A model generated the notes under the pieces. It saw only the letters and a list, made by a program, of their open reading frames with translations. It searched no databases and had not been told where the DNA came from. A program made the translations under genes and the position numbers. Below are positions 16,769-26,053 of a stretch of 55,394 nucleotides of DNA, piece by piece. Where the stretch lies: the NCBI GenBank assembly GCA_011523365.1, contig WTGY01000088.1, positions 1 to 55,394 of the forward strand, written 5' to 3'. Within the stretch, counting starts at the first letter, position 1. Every line of letters starts with the position of its first letter. This stretch comes from Caldilineaceae bacterium (lineage in GTDB: Bacteria > Chloroflexota > Anaerolineae > Caldilineales > Caldilineaceae).

Positions 16769-18188
16769 TGAGATTCGGCGATACGGTCGTTCCATGAAAC
16801 CGACGACGACGCTGCTTCTGTCGGTTCTGCTGGCATTTGTCGTTTGGTTTATTGCGATCGATCAGGAAAACCCGATGACTCGGGAGGAGTATGAAGAGCC
16901 GATTCTGATCGAACTTAGAAACATGGGGCCAGGCCTGCAGAGTGTGCAAGACCTGACGAATCGCACGGCGGTGCTGACGCTGCGGGCACCCCAGCGCACA
17001 CTGGATGCCCTCCAGGTAGACGATTTCAGCGCGGTCATAGACTTGGCGAATCTGACGGCGGGCAGCTACGAGGTAGAGGTTGAGGTCACGGCACTGAACC
17101 CCGACGTGGAAATCATCGCGCTTGAACCGCGGCAGTTGCGAGTTCAGCTGGAGCCGGTGATTTCCCGCTATGTTCCGATAGAGGTGGAGGTAATGGACAG
17201 CCCGGCATTCGGGTACGACTGGCAGGAGCCGCTGTCGGAGCCGGCGGAAGTAGAGATATCCGGCCCGCGGACACTTGTCACGCAGGTGCGGTCAGTGATT
17301 GCAACGGTCTTTCTGCGCAATGCCAAGAGCCAGGTGGAGCAGGTTCGACCCCTTATCGCCCGCAATGCGCAGAATCTGGAGGTGGGAAGGGTAAACATTG
17401 AACCGGGCACGGCCCGGATCGTCGTGCCTGTTGTACAGCCTCCGGGACGCAAAGAGGTGGTTGTGCGCGCCGATGTAAAGGGCCTGCCTTCGCCGAATTA
17501 CCGCCTGACGGGCGTTAACGTCGATCCACAGACGATCGTTCTGTCGGGCAGCCCGAGCGCATTGCGCGAGGTACCCGGATTTGTGGAGACGACGCCACTC
17601 GATATAGAAGGCGCGACTGACGACGTACGGGAAAGCCTACCCCTGATTCTGCCAGAAAATGTCTCATCTCTTCAGGTCAGCGTCCAGGTAACGGTAGGCG
17701 TTGCGCCTTTGGAAAGCAGCCTGACTGTAACTCGCCATCCGGTCATCCAAGGCGCGGGTGATGACATGCGCATAACCGTTTCACTGGAGGAAGTTGAGGT
17801 GATTGTTAGCGGCCCGCTGCCGCGGTTGGATCTGCTGGGCCCCGAAGAAGTGCGTGTGCTCCTGGACCTGACGGGACTGTTGCCCGGCAGCCACCTGGTC
17901 GAACCGACGGTTGTCGTGCCCGAAGGAATCGTTGAACAGGGAGTGATCCCTGAAGCGATCGAAGTGTTGATTGAATCCTTGATCACACCGACGGCCACAG
18001 CGACGCCTGAACCAGTTGAGACACCGGCAACTCCTGTTCCGGAACCAATGGAACCGACAGCCGAGACCGGAGTGGAATCGACCGAGACGCCGCCGCCGTC
18101 GGTGAGTGAAACTGTTCAACCTTCGCCCGTTCCGGCGCCGGAGCAGACAGAGCCGCCTCCGACGGAAACACCTGAAACGTCCAATTGA
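16734..18188 (+). CDS. cdaR: YbbR-domain protein CdaR, regulator of diadenylate cyclase
   Basis: After a short basic N-terminus there is a single membrane helix (LLLSVLLAFVVWFIAI, about 28-43). Several YbbR-like repeats of about 80-90 residues then span roughly 45-405; each contains a P-V-V/I-G segment and hydrophobic alternation typical of the family. CdaR binds the membrane part of CdaA outside the cell and tunes c-di-AMP synthesis. The last 70 residues are a Pro/Thr/Glu-rich tail (PTATATPEPVE and following), not typical of CdaR, probably disordered or cell-wall-spanning. The start could be ATG 16734 or ATG 16794; neither has a strong ribosome binding site. Confidence 0.85.
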   Translation: MQRPENFLQRFDEIRRYGRSMKPTTTLLLSVLLAFVVWFIAIDQENPMTREEYEEPILIELRNMGPGLQSVQDLTNRTAVLTLRAPQRTLDALQVDDFSAVIDLANLTAGSYEVEVEVTALNPDVEIIALEPRQLRVQLEPVISRYVPIEVEVMDSPAFGYDWQEPLSEPAEVEISGPRTLVTQVRSVIATVFLRNAKSQVEQVRPLIARNAQNLEVGRVNIEPGTARIVVPVVQPPGRKEVVVRADVKGLPSPNYRLTGVNVDPQTIVLSGSPSALREVPGFVETTPLDIEGATDDVRESLPLILPENVSSLQVSVQVTVGVAPLESSLTVTRHPVIQGAGDDMRITVSLEEVEVIVSGPLPRLDLLGPEEVRVLLDLTGLLPGSHLVEPTVVVPEGIVEQGVIPEAIEVLIESLITPTATATPEPVETPATPVPEPMEPTAETGVESTETPPPSVSETVQPSPVPAPEQTEPPPTETPETSN

Positions 18189-18194
18189 TCTGAA

Positions 18195-19568
18195 ATGACG
18201 CAACGAAAAGCAGTGGTCGCGCTTGTGGGTCGGCCCAACGTGGGCAAATCGACCCTGTTCAACCGACTCATTGGCGCCAGAACGGCAATAGTCGAAGATC
18301 TGCCTGGCACGACCCGGGACAGGATTTACGGGGAGGCGGAGTGGAGCGGCGTTTCCTTCGTCGTGATCGACACAGGGGGCCTGGAAGCGCAGAAGACGGC
18401 AGAATTCAGGGCAACGCGGCCGGGCGTGGCGCCCCTGGCGCGTGACTCGGCCCGTTATGTGACCGAAATCACGAACCAGGCCCGGATAGCAGTGGACGAG
18501 GCCGACGTAATCGTTTTGGTGGTGGATGGAAAAGATGGCCTTACGGCAGCTGACGAGGACCTTGCCGAATACTTGCAGCAGACGACCAAACCTGTTTTCC
18601 TTGCGGTCAATAAGGCCGAGAGTGAACAGAGGCAGCTCGACGCGGCGGAGTTCTGGGCGCTGGGGGTAGGTGAACCGATTGCGATCAGCGCCTTTCATGG
18701 GATAGGCGTAGGCGACCTGCTCGACTCGATTGCGGCTGAACTCTCCGATAGTCTGGTTGGGGATGACAGGGAAGAGGATGTCGTTGCCATCGCGCTTGTG
18801 GGGAGACCGAATGTAGGCAAGAGCAGCCTGCTAAACACCTTGATCGGGCGGGAAAGGGCAATCGTAAGTGATATTGCCGGCACGACACGCGATCCCATCG
18901 ACACTGAGATCGTCTATCATGGTCAAAAGATCTCCCTGATTGACACCGCGGGAATCCGACGAAGAGGAAGAGTAGAGCCAGGAATCGAGAAATACAGTGT
19001 CCTCCGCAGCATGCGCAGTATCGATCGAGCTGACGTGGCCCTGCTTCTTGTCGACGGTGTCGAGGGTGTCACCGCGCAAGATGCGCACATCGCCGGCCAT
19101 GTACTGGAGGCGCACAAGAGCGTTGTAGTCCTGGTTAACAAATGGGACATCGTCGAGAAAAACACACAGACGATGGTAGAATATACGCGACAGGTACGCG
19201 CGGACCTCCAGTTTCTTGATTACGTGCCGGTACTCTTCATCAGCGCGTTAACGAAGCAGCGTGTACAGAAGGTGCTGCCGACGGCGATGACCGTGGCGGC
19301 AGAACGGAAGCACCGTATTTCAACGGCGGAGTTGAACGGCGTCATTCAGGATGCCTATCACCGTTCGCCGCCGGCGACGAAGCAGCAGCGGCCTCTGCGC
19401 ATCTATTACGCAACCCAGGCCAGCGTCGAGCCGCCTACCTTTATTCTCTTCGTCAACGATCCGGAGTTGGCCCACTTCAGTTATCTTCGGTATCTGGAAA
19501 ACCAGTTGCGGCGGCACTACCCATTTGTTGGCACGCCCATCCGAATTCGCCTACGGGCCCGCTCCTGA
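18195..19568 (+). CDS. der: Ribosome-assembly GTPase Der (EngA)
   Basis: The 457-residue protein has the two tandem GTPase domains unique to Der. Domain 1 contains GRPNVGKST (12-20), a G3 DTGG and VNKAES. Domain 2 contains GRPNVGKSS (about 203-211), DTAGI and VNKWD. A C-terminal KH-like domain (about 370-457) follows. Der acts in late 50S subunit maturation. It starts 7 bp after cdaR and is probably in the same transcript. Length matches the family (about 440-490). Confidence 0.95.
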   Translation: MTQRKAVVALVGRPNVGKSTLFNRLIGARTAIVEDLPGTTRDRIYGEAEWSGVSFVVIDTGGLEAQKTAEFRATRPGVAPLARDSARYVTEITNQARIAVDEADVIVLVVDGKDGLTAADEDLAEYLQQTTKPVFLAVNKAESEQRQLDAAEFWALGVGEPIAISAFHGIGVGDLLDSIAAELSDSLVGDDREEDVVAIALVGRPNVGKSSLLNTLIGRERAIVSDIAGTTRDPIDTEIVYHGQKISLIDTAGIRRRGRVEPGIEKYSVLRSMRSIDRADVALLLVDGVEGVTAQDAHIAGHVLEAHKSVVVLVNKWDIVEKNTQTMVEYTRQVRADLQFLDYVPVLFISALTKQRVQKVLPTAMTVAAERKHRISTAELNGVIQDAYHRSPPATKQQRPLRIYYATQASVEPPTFILFVNDPELAHFSYLRYLENQLRRHYPFVGTPIRIRLRARS

Positions 19569-19793
19569 CTCGCGTCCTTTGACGGCCCATCTGCTTGAGC
19601 AGGATGCGGCAGCAGGGAGCGAGTTGAGACTTTTCCAAGCGTAAGGGCTCCCGGGGTAAGCCACACTCACATCTAAGTGATATCGACTTGCTTGACTGTG
19701 AGTAAAACGGAATCCAGACCAATCCTCATTGGACATACACTTGCCGAGGCACCAGGCCCAAGACCTATGTTCCTAACGAACTGGCGGCGTCTA

Positions 19794-20729
19794 ATGAATA
19801 CGACCAAGACCTTTCGCACGGAAATCACGCTGCTGGTTGCTCTGGCGGCATCTGCGGGGTTTTTCGGATATCTGGGCTATGGATTGCTGGAACTGCCATC
19901 TTCCGCTGCGTCCTTTTCGGCCGAGCAGGCGATGGTCTATGTTGAGGAGCAGATGGCCTTTGGATTCCGGATCACCGGCACGCCGGCCCATCGCGAGATG
20001 GGCGACTGGATGGTGCAGGAGTTGAATGCGAATGGATGGGATGTATTGATCCAGCCGTTTCGCCCGCTACCGGATGTGGAAGCGCGCAATTTCATCGCTT
20101 ACAAGGGATCGGGACCGGTAATCATACTGGGCGCGCATTATGATACGCGAATCTATTCTGACGAGGACCCGGATCCCGCCAACCGTGAGAAACCTGTGCC
20201 CGGGGCCAATGACGGCGCGTCAGGCGTGGCGGTGCTGCTGGAGCTGGCACGTACGCTGGATGTGGACAGCACAGATCACACGATTTGCCTGGCGTTTTTT
20301 GACGCTGAAGACAATGGACGCATCCCCGGATGGGACTGGATTCTGGGCAGCCGCTACTTTGTCGAGAATCTGGAGACGCTAGGCGAGTGCCAGTCGCCGC
20401 GATACACGGTCATCGTAGACATGATTGGCGATGCAGATCAGCAGCTTCTGTGGGAACCGAACTCCGACCGGCCTCTTACGGAAGCGATCTGGTCGGTGGC
20501 TGACCAGCTGGGATACGGTGAGTGGTTCCGCCTCGCACCGGGCACCCCCCTGATTGACGACCACACGCCCTTCATAGAGGCCGGCTACACCGCCATCGAC
20601 ATCATCGATTTTACCTATCCGTACTGGCATACAGTTGAAGATACCATCGATAAACTAGGAGTGGAAAGTTTCGAGAGGGTAGGCGCCACGCTGGAGGTGT
20701 GGTTGGAGAACGGTGCTCCGGGACCGTAA
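19794..20729 (+). CDS. M28-family zinc peptidase / glutaminyl-peptide cyclotransferase-like protein
   Basis: A signal-anchor (EITLLVALAASAGFFGYLGY) is followed by an M28 domain with GAHYDTR, GANDGASGVA, FFDAEDNG, MIGD, DDHTPF and WHTVEDT. The DDHTPF and WHT segments resemble animal-type glutaminyl cyclases, which cyclise N-terminal Gln, more than broad aminopeptidases. In the acidic pair the second residue is Asp (DAED) where cyclases have Glu-Glu. The protein is probably extracytoplasmic and membrane-tethered. The start is uncertain: ATG 19794 gives a clean positively charged N-terminus, while ATG 19767 or 19677 are alternatives without ribosome binding sites. Confidence 0.8.
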   Translation: MNTTKTFRTEITLLVALAASAGFFGYLGYGLLELPSSAASFSAEQAMVYVEEQMAFGFRITGTPAHREMGDWMVQELNANGWDVLIQPFRPLPDVEARNFIAYKGSGPVIILGAHYDTRIYSDEDPDPANREKPVPGANDGASGVAVLLELARTLDVDSTDHTICLAFFDAEDNGRIPGWDWILGSRYFVENLETLGECQSPRYTVIVDMIGDADQQLLWEPNSDRPLTEAIWSVADQLGYGEWFRLAPGTPLIDDHTPFIEAGYTAIDIIDFTYPYWHTVEDTIDKLGVESFERVGATLEVWLENGAPGP

Positions 20730-20857
20730 GGAGAATACTCGCCGCGGGGTAGAGTTGGGTCGCCCAAACGGCGGATTTTTCGTGAAAGTGCGAGGATCTT
20801 CTATACTTTGGTATGAAAGTAACGGCTCATTCTCACTGACAAGGCTACGATAACTGT

Positions 20858-21802
20858 ATGGGTCCGACCATTTTTGAACTTGAAATCTTCGGTAGAGTCT
20901 TTGCTCCGGGATGGTACGGTGTATTCATTGTTGGCGGCGCCGTTGTCGCCGCCTGGCTGTCTGCGAGGCTTTCCCAGAGAGCCGGAGAAAACCCCGACCA
21001 CATCTGGAACCTACTGGCCTGGACACTGCTCCTAGGCATTGTCGGCGCCCGCTTGTACCACGTGTTCAGCACGCCGGCCGACGGGCCGGGTTGGGCCTTC
21101 TATCGCGAAAACCCGTTTGAAATCATTAGATTGTGGGGAGGGGGAAAGGGAGGTTTTGGGTTTACCGGTTTGGGCATCTACGGCGGGCTGATAGGCGGCA
21201 TCATCGCCATTGTCTTGTATACCTGGCGCAATGGGCTGAGCTTTCTGAGCTATCTGGATTACATTGGCCCCAATGTTCTGGTCGCCCAGGCAATCGGGCG
21301 CATGGGAAACTTCGCCAATCAGGAGCTGCACGGGCAGGCTACAGACCTGCCGTGGGCGTTCCACATTAACCCTGTGTATCCCTGCCAGCGCCCAGAGGGG
21401 GCGCCTCCTTGCGGCGTAGCTGATGTTCCACAGGCTACGTTGGACTGGTATGCCAGCAACGGCTTCCACCCGACTTTTTTCTATGAAGCCGGTTGGAGCC
21501 TCCTGCTGTTTGGACTCCTGTATTTCATCTACTGGCAGTTCGGGCACAAGCTACGGCGGGGCGACGGTGCGCTGATGTATTTCATTGCCTACCCGTTGGG
21601 CCGCTTCTGGGTCGAGTACTTTCGCCCGGATGCGTGGGTCATGGGCCAACTGGCGACCGCTCAGTGGATCGCAATTATCAGTGTTGTCGTAAGTGTAGCA
21701 ATTCTCATTGTGCGGCACTACGGCTGGTCCGCGGAAGAAAATCAGGAAGAATCCATCGTTGCACTGAGCAGACACAACGCCTCTCCGGGCGTTCCCCTCT
21801 AG
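20858..21802 (+). CDS. lgt: Prolipoprotein diacylglyceryl transferase
   Basis: This membrane enzyme of 314 residues contains the Lgt signature GRMGNFANQELHG, the YGGLIGG segment, HPTFFYE and GRFWVEYFRPD near the C-terminus. It transfers diacylglycerol from phosphatidylglycerol to the lipobox Cys of prolipoproteins, the first step for the many lipoproteins in this window (genes at 2340, 24398, 29360, 32208, 44757). A TATACT hexamer at 20802-20807 might be a -10 element, but no good -35 pairs with it. Confidence 0.93.
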   Translation: MGPTIFELEIFGRVFAPGWYGVFIVGGAVVAAWLSARLSQRAGENPDHIWNLLAWTLLLGIVGARLYHVFSTPADGPGWAFYRENPFEIIRLWGGGKGGFGFTGLGIYGGLIGGIIAIVLYTWRNGLSFLSYLDYIGPNVLVAQAIGRMGNFANQELHGQATDLPWAFHINPVYPCQRPEGAPPCGVADVPQATLDWYASNGFHPTFFYEAGWSLLLFGLLYFIYWQFGHKLRRGDGALMYFIAYPLGRFWVEYFRPDAWVMGQLATAQWIAIISVVVSVAILIVRHYGWSAEENQEESIVALSRHNASPGVPL

Positions 21803-21938
21803 GCGCAGGCCAGCTAAATTGCGTTCACAATCGAATCGCAGTTAATGCAGGCAAGGCCCTCACGACGCATCTGAATCGGTTGACCCGTTGGCACGAGAGC
21901 GTCCTGCAAGTAACAGGTCTGTACGCCGACCTCCTCTT

Positions 21939-22226
21939 TCATGCAACCATTTCAATGAAGTAATCTACAACCTCGGCGTCGAGACGCCAGTTTTCGACGC
22001 GAAGGGCGATCTTTTCAAGTTGCCTGTATGCCAGTGCACCGTTCTGGCTGACACATGCTACTTCCAGCACGGCCCGGCTCAGCGTATCCTGCCCTTCGGC
22101 TTCGCAGACCGAAACGTTGTAGTCTCGGCGCAGCCGGGCAATAAGAGGTTTGACGATGCTTCGCTTCTCTTTCAGCGAACTCGTCAGGGGTAGATAGAGT
22201 TCGAGAGTCAGATGCCCGATTGCCAT
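21939..22226 (-). CDS. DUF503 family protein (YlxP-like)
   Basis: The 95-residue protein begins [20 protein letters not shown] followed by KRS and [10 protein letters not shown], matching DUF503 (PF04456). These are small ferredoxin-fold proteins often found near translation and ribosome-maturation genes and suspected to be RNA-associated. It lies 6 bp after lipM in the same direction and is likely co-transcribed. Function unknown. Confidence 0.85.
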   Translation of the reverse strand: MAIGHLTLELYLPLTSSLKEKRSIVKPLIARLRRDYNVSVCEAEGQDTLSRAVLEVACVSQNGALAYRQLEKIALRVENWRLDAEVVDYFIEMVA

Positions 22227-22232
22227 GTGACG

Positions 22233-23066
22233 TTACCGCTGCAGAGTCCAGGCCGGATCCGCATAGCGGGTGCGGATCAGTTCGGCGCTGCGGCGAAGTT
22301 CGTTTGGGGAGAGTGTGCCTGGTTCGAGGTCCTGATCCAGCGTTGATGCGAACCCGTCAGCCATCGCCGCTGCTATTCGAGGAAAGTCCAGTTGATCTGA
22401 ATCCGGCGACAGTTGCAAAGCCTCTGCAAGAGTGACGGCCTGCCGGCGCAGCTGTTGACGTAGCTGTTCCTGCGCGGCGCAGGGTAACGCGAGCACATCC
22501 ACAAGCCGAGCGACATCGCCCCTTAGAGGCAAACTGCCATGCTGAAGGACATAGCCTTTGCGACGGCTTTGAGCACTGCCCATCAGTTTTCTGCCACCGG
22601 CAGTGATCTCATAGGCGCTGGGCATTTCAAAACAGGCGGCCGACAGTTCGCGCCCGGCGCGTGCACGGGCGCCGGCCTTTTCGGCTTTCAGCCCCAGTAT
22701 TGTCAGACCGGATAGCAGGGCGTTGCTGAATCGCAAATAGGCGTCCATCACGCCTCCGGCCATGTGCGGTTCGGCGATGGGGCCGGCCACAGAGTACGTC
22801 AGTTCTTCAGCATGCAGTATCGCCCTACCGCCAGTCGCCCTGCGCACCAAGTCGTACCCTTGTTTGACGATGCGAGCTTCGTCGATGTCGGATATTTTTT
22901 GAAAGCGTCCCAGGCTGACAGTGGGACTTTGCCAACGGTAGAAGCGGAGGGTGGGCGGGACATCGCCGGCAGCGGCAGCCTCGGCGATCGACTCGTCAAC
23001 AGCCATGTTGGCTGCGCCAGAGCGGGGCGAATCCTCAATTAAAAGACGCCAGGGTCGGGAGGGCAT
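22233..23066 (-). CDS. lipM: Octanoyltransferase LipM-type (lipoate synthesis)
   Basis: The 277-residue protein belongs to the biotin/lipoate ligase fold. The lipoyl-binding motif [11 protein letters not shown] (75-85) and the segment [10 protein letters not shown] with Cys145, [10 protein letters not shown] (Lys160) and LQHGS are those of LipM. LipM is the cysteine-dependent octanoyl-ACP:protein transferase of Gram-positives, not LplA. It would load octanoate onto lipoyl domains or GcvH before LipA inserts sulfur. No lipA is in the window. A downstream DUF503 gene shares the transcript. Confidence 0.85.
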   Translation of the reverse strand: MPSRPWRLLIEDSPRSGAANMAVDESIAEAAAAGDVPPTLRFYRWQSPTVSLGRFQKISDIDEARIVKQGYDLVRRATGGRAILHAEELTYSVAGPIAEPHMAGGVMDAYLRFSNALLSGLTILGLKAEKAGARARAGRELSAACFEMPSAYEITAGGRKLMGSAQSRRKGYVLQHGSLPLRGDVARLVDVLALPCAAQEQLRQQLRRQAVTLAEALQLSPDSDQLDFPRIAAAMADGFASTLDQDLEPGTLSPNELRRSAELIRTRYADPAWTLQR

Positions 23067-23174
23067 AGAGAAACGCCAGATAGAAACCGGCCGGCTTCAG
23101 TAGGCCAACTATTCACTCAGATCCTGAAATCTCCAGGAAGAAAGCTGATCATGGCCGGCTGCAGCCACTCAATT

Positions 23175-24140
23175 CTAGGGCGAAGGAATCTGTTCGACGT
23201 TTGCAGCAATACCCTCAACCGTGACCTCGGCACCTTCGACATTGTGAGGCCGTTTCAGTACTGCCAGCGCTACCGGTCCGGCTGACGGGCTGTGGGCACC
23301 ACTGGTGACTGTACCGAAAGAGCGACCATTGACGCTGACTGTCGCGCCCTCCTGCAGAGGCAGTTCGCTGCGAAGACGGACCAGAGATCGAGTCACCTTG
23401 CCGTAGGTGAGTTGACGCGCGATGATCTCCTGGCCTGTGTAACACCCCTTATTTTCGGCGCAGACCCATGCCATGCCAGCCTCCAGCGGTGTAAAGGCGT
23501 CAGTCAACTCCTTTCCGGGACGCGGTCGGCCCAACTCGACGCGGCGGGCTTCGTAGCTGTCGTTCCCTACGAGAACGACGGCGCCTGCGTCAGCCATCCT
23601 CTCCTGGAGTGCGACCACTGCGTTGACAGGTGCTATGATCTCAAAGCCGGGGAGGTCATAGCGATCTTGCCGGAGGACGGTTACGCCATCATCTTCAAGA
23701 AACTGGTCTTCGGACTCCGGCTTTGGCAGACCGACAGACTGCAGCAGTTCTGCCGCCGTCTGACCAAGCATGCGCAGACGGCCCAATTCGGCGCTGTCGT
23801 TGGTGACGGTCACCTTATCCATGAAGAAAATCTGACTCTGCAGCCGCTGTCGCAAGTCATCTGACTGTCCTTCAGACGCCAGAAGCATAAGGTCATCCTG
23901 GCGGCAGAGGACGGTGAAGACGGCGTCGATGCGCGCCATAGGGCTGGTGAGAATGGTCACCGCGGCCTGGCCCGGCTGGAGACGGGCGATGTCGTTGGTT
24001 GTCATTCTCTGGAGAAAATCGGCGCGGTCCCGCTCTCTCAGACACAGGATGCCGAAATGAGGCCGGGGCTGGACGGCTGCGCCGGAGGTCAGTGCCTGGT
24101 AGTCGCGGTCACTCACTGATACAGTTGTCGTAACGCTCAT
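23175..24140 (-). CDS. YgfZ/GcvT-domain folate-binding protein
   Basis: The protein of about 321 residues has a GcvT-like fold and the YgfZ motif KGCYTGQE with Cys233, which in YgfZ/IBA57 proteins supports folate-dependent Fe-S cluster assembly or repair. The start is placed at ATG 24140 because GGAGGA sits five bases before it. The open frame to 24233 has no such signal. It lies about 100 bp upstream of lipM on the same strand, a sensible partner since LipA is an Fe-S enzyme. Glycine-cleavage T-protein is less likely given the YgfZ motif. Confidence 0.85.
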   Translation of the reverse strand: MSVTTTVSVSDRDYQALTSGAAVQPRPHFGILCLRERDRADFLQRMTTNDIARLQPGQAAVTILTSPMARIDAVFTVLCRQDDLMLLASEGQSDDLRQRLQSQIFFMDKVTVTNDSAELGRLRMLGQTAAELLQSVGLPKPESEDQFLEDDGVTVLRQDRYDLPGFEIIAPVNAVVALQERMADAGAVVLVGNDSYEARRVELGRPRPGKELTDAFTPLEAGMAWVCAENKGCYTGQEIIARQLTYGKVTRSLVRLRSELPLQEGATVSVNGRSFGTVTSGAHSPSAGPVALAVLKRPHNVEGAEVTVEGIAANVEQIPSP

Positions 24141-24397
24141 CGGTTCCTCCGCATCGATCCAGTCTCTGATGCCAGCCTTCCATGTGGGCGGGTCGCGGAT
24201 GACAGCAATCGGAGGCGAATCCATTGATTGCACGTCGTTCGGATTGCCCCTTGCGGCGCCCGTAGGGATAAGGCGATTTCCAATTCAAGATCGGTCAGGC
24301 ATTCTGGATCATCTAGAGCTACTATAGTTCATTCGCGACAATTTCCACAGATTAAAGTGAGGCCGAAGAGGAGAAGACTGAAGGCGATCTTTGCGCC

Positions 24398-25720
24398 TCA
24401 CTCCCCAATGTTCCCGGTCTGGGATTCCAGGAATCCGAGCACCTGCCAGAACATCTCTTCGCCGGACTCGGTCATGTTCTCGCCAATCTGGAGATAATGG
24501 CTCACGTCTTCATAGTACAGGACCTCGACATACACGCCTGCGTCGCGCAGCGCCTCTTCCAACTCGTATGCCTGGGTAATGGGAATGATGCGGTCGACGT
24601 CGGTGTGAATGATCATTGTCGGCGGCAGTTGGGAGGCGGTGTAGACCGGCGAGAAGTAGAGAAAGGGCAGAGGATAGAGGTTTGCCGGTCCCATTGCAGG
24701 TATCAGGTATCGGAATCTTTCGGGAAAGGTCAGGCGTTTGGCATAGAAGTCTGCGCTGCCGGTGAAGGCGTTGCTGACACCTCCCAGGGTCAGCCAGGCG
24801 GCGAACTGATCGCGCTCATCCCGCAGTAACCGGTTGACCATAGCGCTGCTGAAGCTGCCCCCAAGGGCAACGGCCGGCACGTCGGCCAGGTCAACACCCA
24901 GGTGACCGCCGCGGGCCAGTGCCAGCGCGAGGCGGGCGTCCTCGGCGTGAGCGGCCACATCCAGTCCCCACGCGCCGGTCGGGGACAGCGCAAGTACCGT
25001 ATAGCCGGCATCAGCCAGGGCAACGTTTACCGGCGCCCAATCGTCGACCCAGCCGGGGAAGAGACCGAACAAAAGAGGCAGCTTCGCGCCGGAGTCGGGG
25101 AAGGGACGGTAGAGCCGAAGGGAAATGATTCGAGCACCTGCGCGTGTGAAAGCGTACGCGCGTTCCCAGGCGATTGCGCCCGCGGGAAATGGAGCCGTCT
25201 TCGTGACCGGTTCACTCGACCAGAGATCTGCGGCCTCGGGCAAGGGGGCGGGTAATGGGCGAGGCCGGTGACGGCGCAGGACGAGCGCGGGTACCTGTGT
25301 CGTATGTGCTGCCTGCACTGTGACAGGATAAGGGAGGTCGTATGCTCCGCTGAGGGCGGTCTCTTCAAATCCAGGTGCGACAGCCGCGGGCACATACCGA
25401 CCCGCAGGAATGTTGTCAATGCGATAGTGCCCGGACTCGTCAGTGCGTGCGGCATAGGGTGTACCAGTACGCGTGGCTACGATGACGGCGGCATCTTCCA
25501 CGGGCGCACCTGCATACAGCACCTGACCGGAAAGGCTGCCCCTAGCGACGGACGGGGCAGGTTCAACCGGGCCTCCCAGGCGCTGTTCGAGCATGTAACC
25601 GAGCACATTCACCGTTGGTGAGGGTTCGCAGGCTGCGACCAGCGCGGTGGACAGCAGGAGGAGGGGTAGCCGCAGGAATGTCCACTGAATGCTGGGAAGT
25701 AAACGGTTGGCGGTGTTCAC
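24398..25720 (-). CDS. Esterase-like lipoprotein with carboxypeptidase-regulatory-type domain
   Basis: A lipoprotein signal (LPLLLLSTALVAAC) is followed by a beta-sandwich regulatory-like domain (LSGQVLYAGAPVEDAAV through IPAGRYVPAAV, about 55-110) and an alpha/beta-hydrolase domain. Catalytic candidates are Ser in ALGGSFSSAM, Asp in HTDVDRIIP and His in EDVSHYL, resembling S9/esterase enzymes. It probably acts on the outer face of the membrane. GTG 25720 is chosen so the signal peptide starts near the N-terminus; the frame stays open to 25834. Substrate unknown. Confidence 0.75.
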   Translation of the reverse strand: MNTANRLLPSIQWTFLRLPLLLLSTALVAACEPSPTVNVLGYMLEQRLGGPVEPAPSVARGSLSGQVLYAGAPVEDAAVIVATRTGTPYAARTDESGHYRIDNIPAGRYVPAAVAPGFEETALSGAYDLPYPVTVQAAHTTQVPALVLRRHRPRPLPAPLPEAADLWSSEPVTKTAPFPAGAIAWERAYAFTRAGARIISLRLYRPFPDSGAKLPLLFGLFPGWVDDWAPVNVALADAGYTVLALSPTGAWGLDVAAHAEDARLALALARGGHLGVDLADVPAVALGGSFSSAMVNRLLRDERDQFAAWLTLGGVSNAFTGSADFYAKRLTFPERFRYLIPAMGPANLYPLPFLYFSPVYTASQLPPTMIIHTDVDRIIPITQAYELEEALRDAGVYVEVLYYEDVSHYLQIGENMTESGEEMFWQVLGFLESQTGNIGE

Positions 25721-26053
25721 ATCGTGCTCACAGGCAGATAGAAAGCGCACTGGCGACAATACGTAGGGAGTATAACACGCCACAAAAATCGAAAACAAAG
25801 GGGGTGATTCCCTAAGAAAGGTGCGAGCGAGCAATAGGGCTCACGATGGCAAGGCAGTTGCGACCGGTGTCAGGGACAGCTATACTTGCATGGTCAATTC
25901 TCTCCAAACTTACCGGCAGACCAGCATCCAATCTATTGACACCCCTCGCTGTTGAAAGTGGACTGCAACGGACTCATCTTTGCCGCTGGGCTGATTCTCT
26001 CAGAAACAGTGGACGACTGACGAGCGGCCGACTCGATATAAGGAGCCAATGAT
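25721..26053. other. Divergent intergenic region
   Basis: This spacer separates the minus-strand esterase from the plus-strand LLM oxidoreductase and should hold both promoters. I see no convincing -10/-35 pair, operator or repeat. An AAGGAG ribosome binding site at about 26041-26046 serves the downstream gene. Confidence 0.4.
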
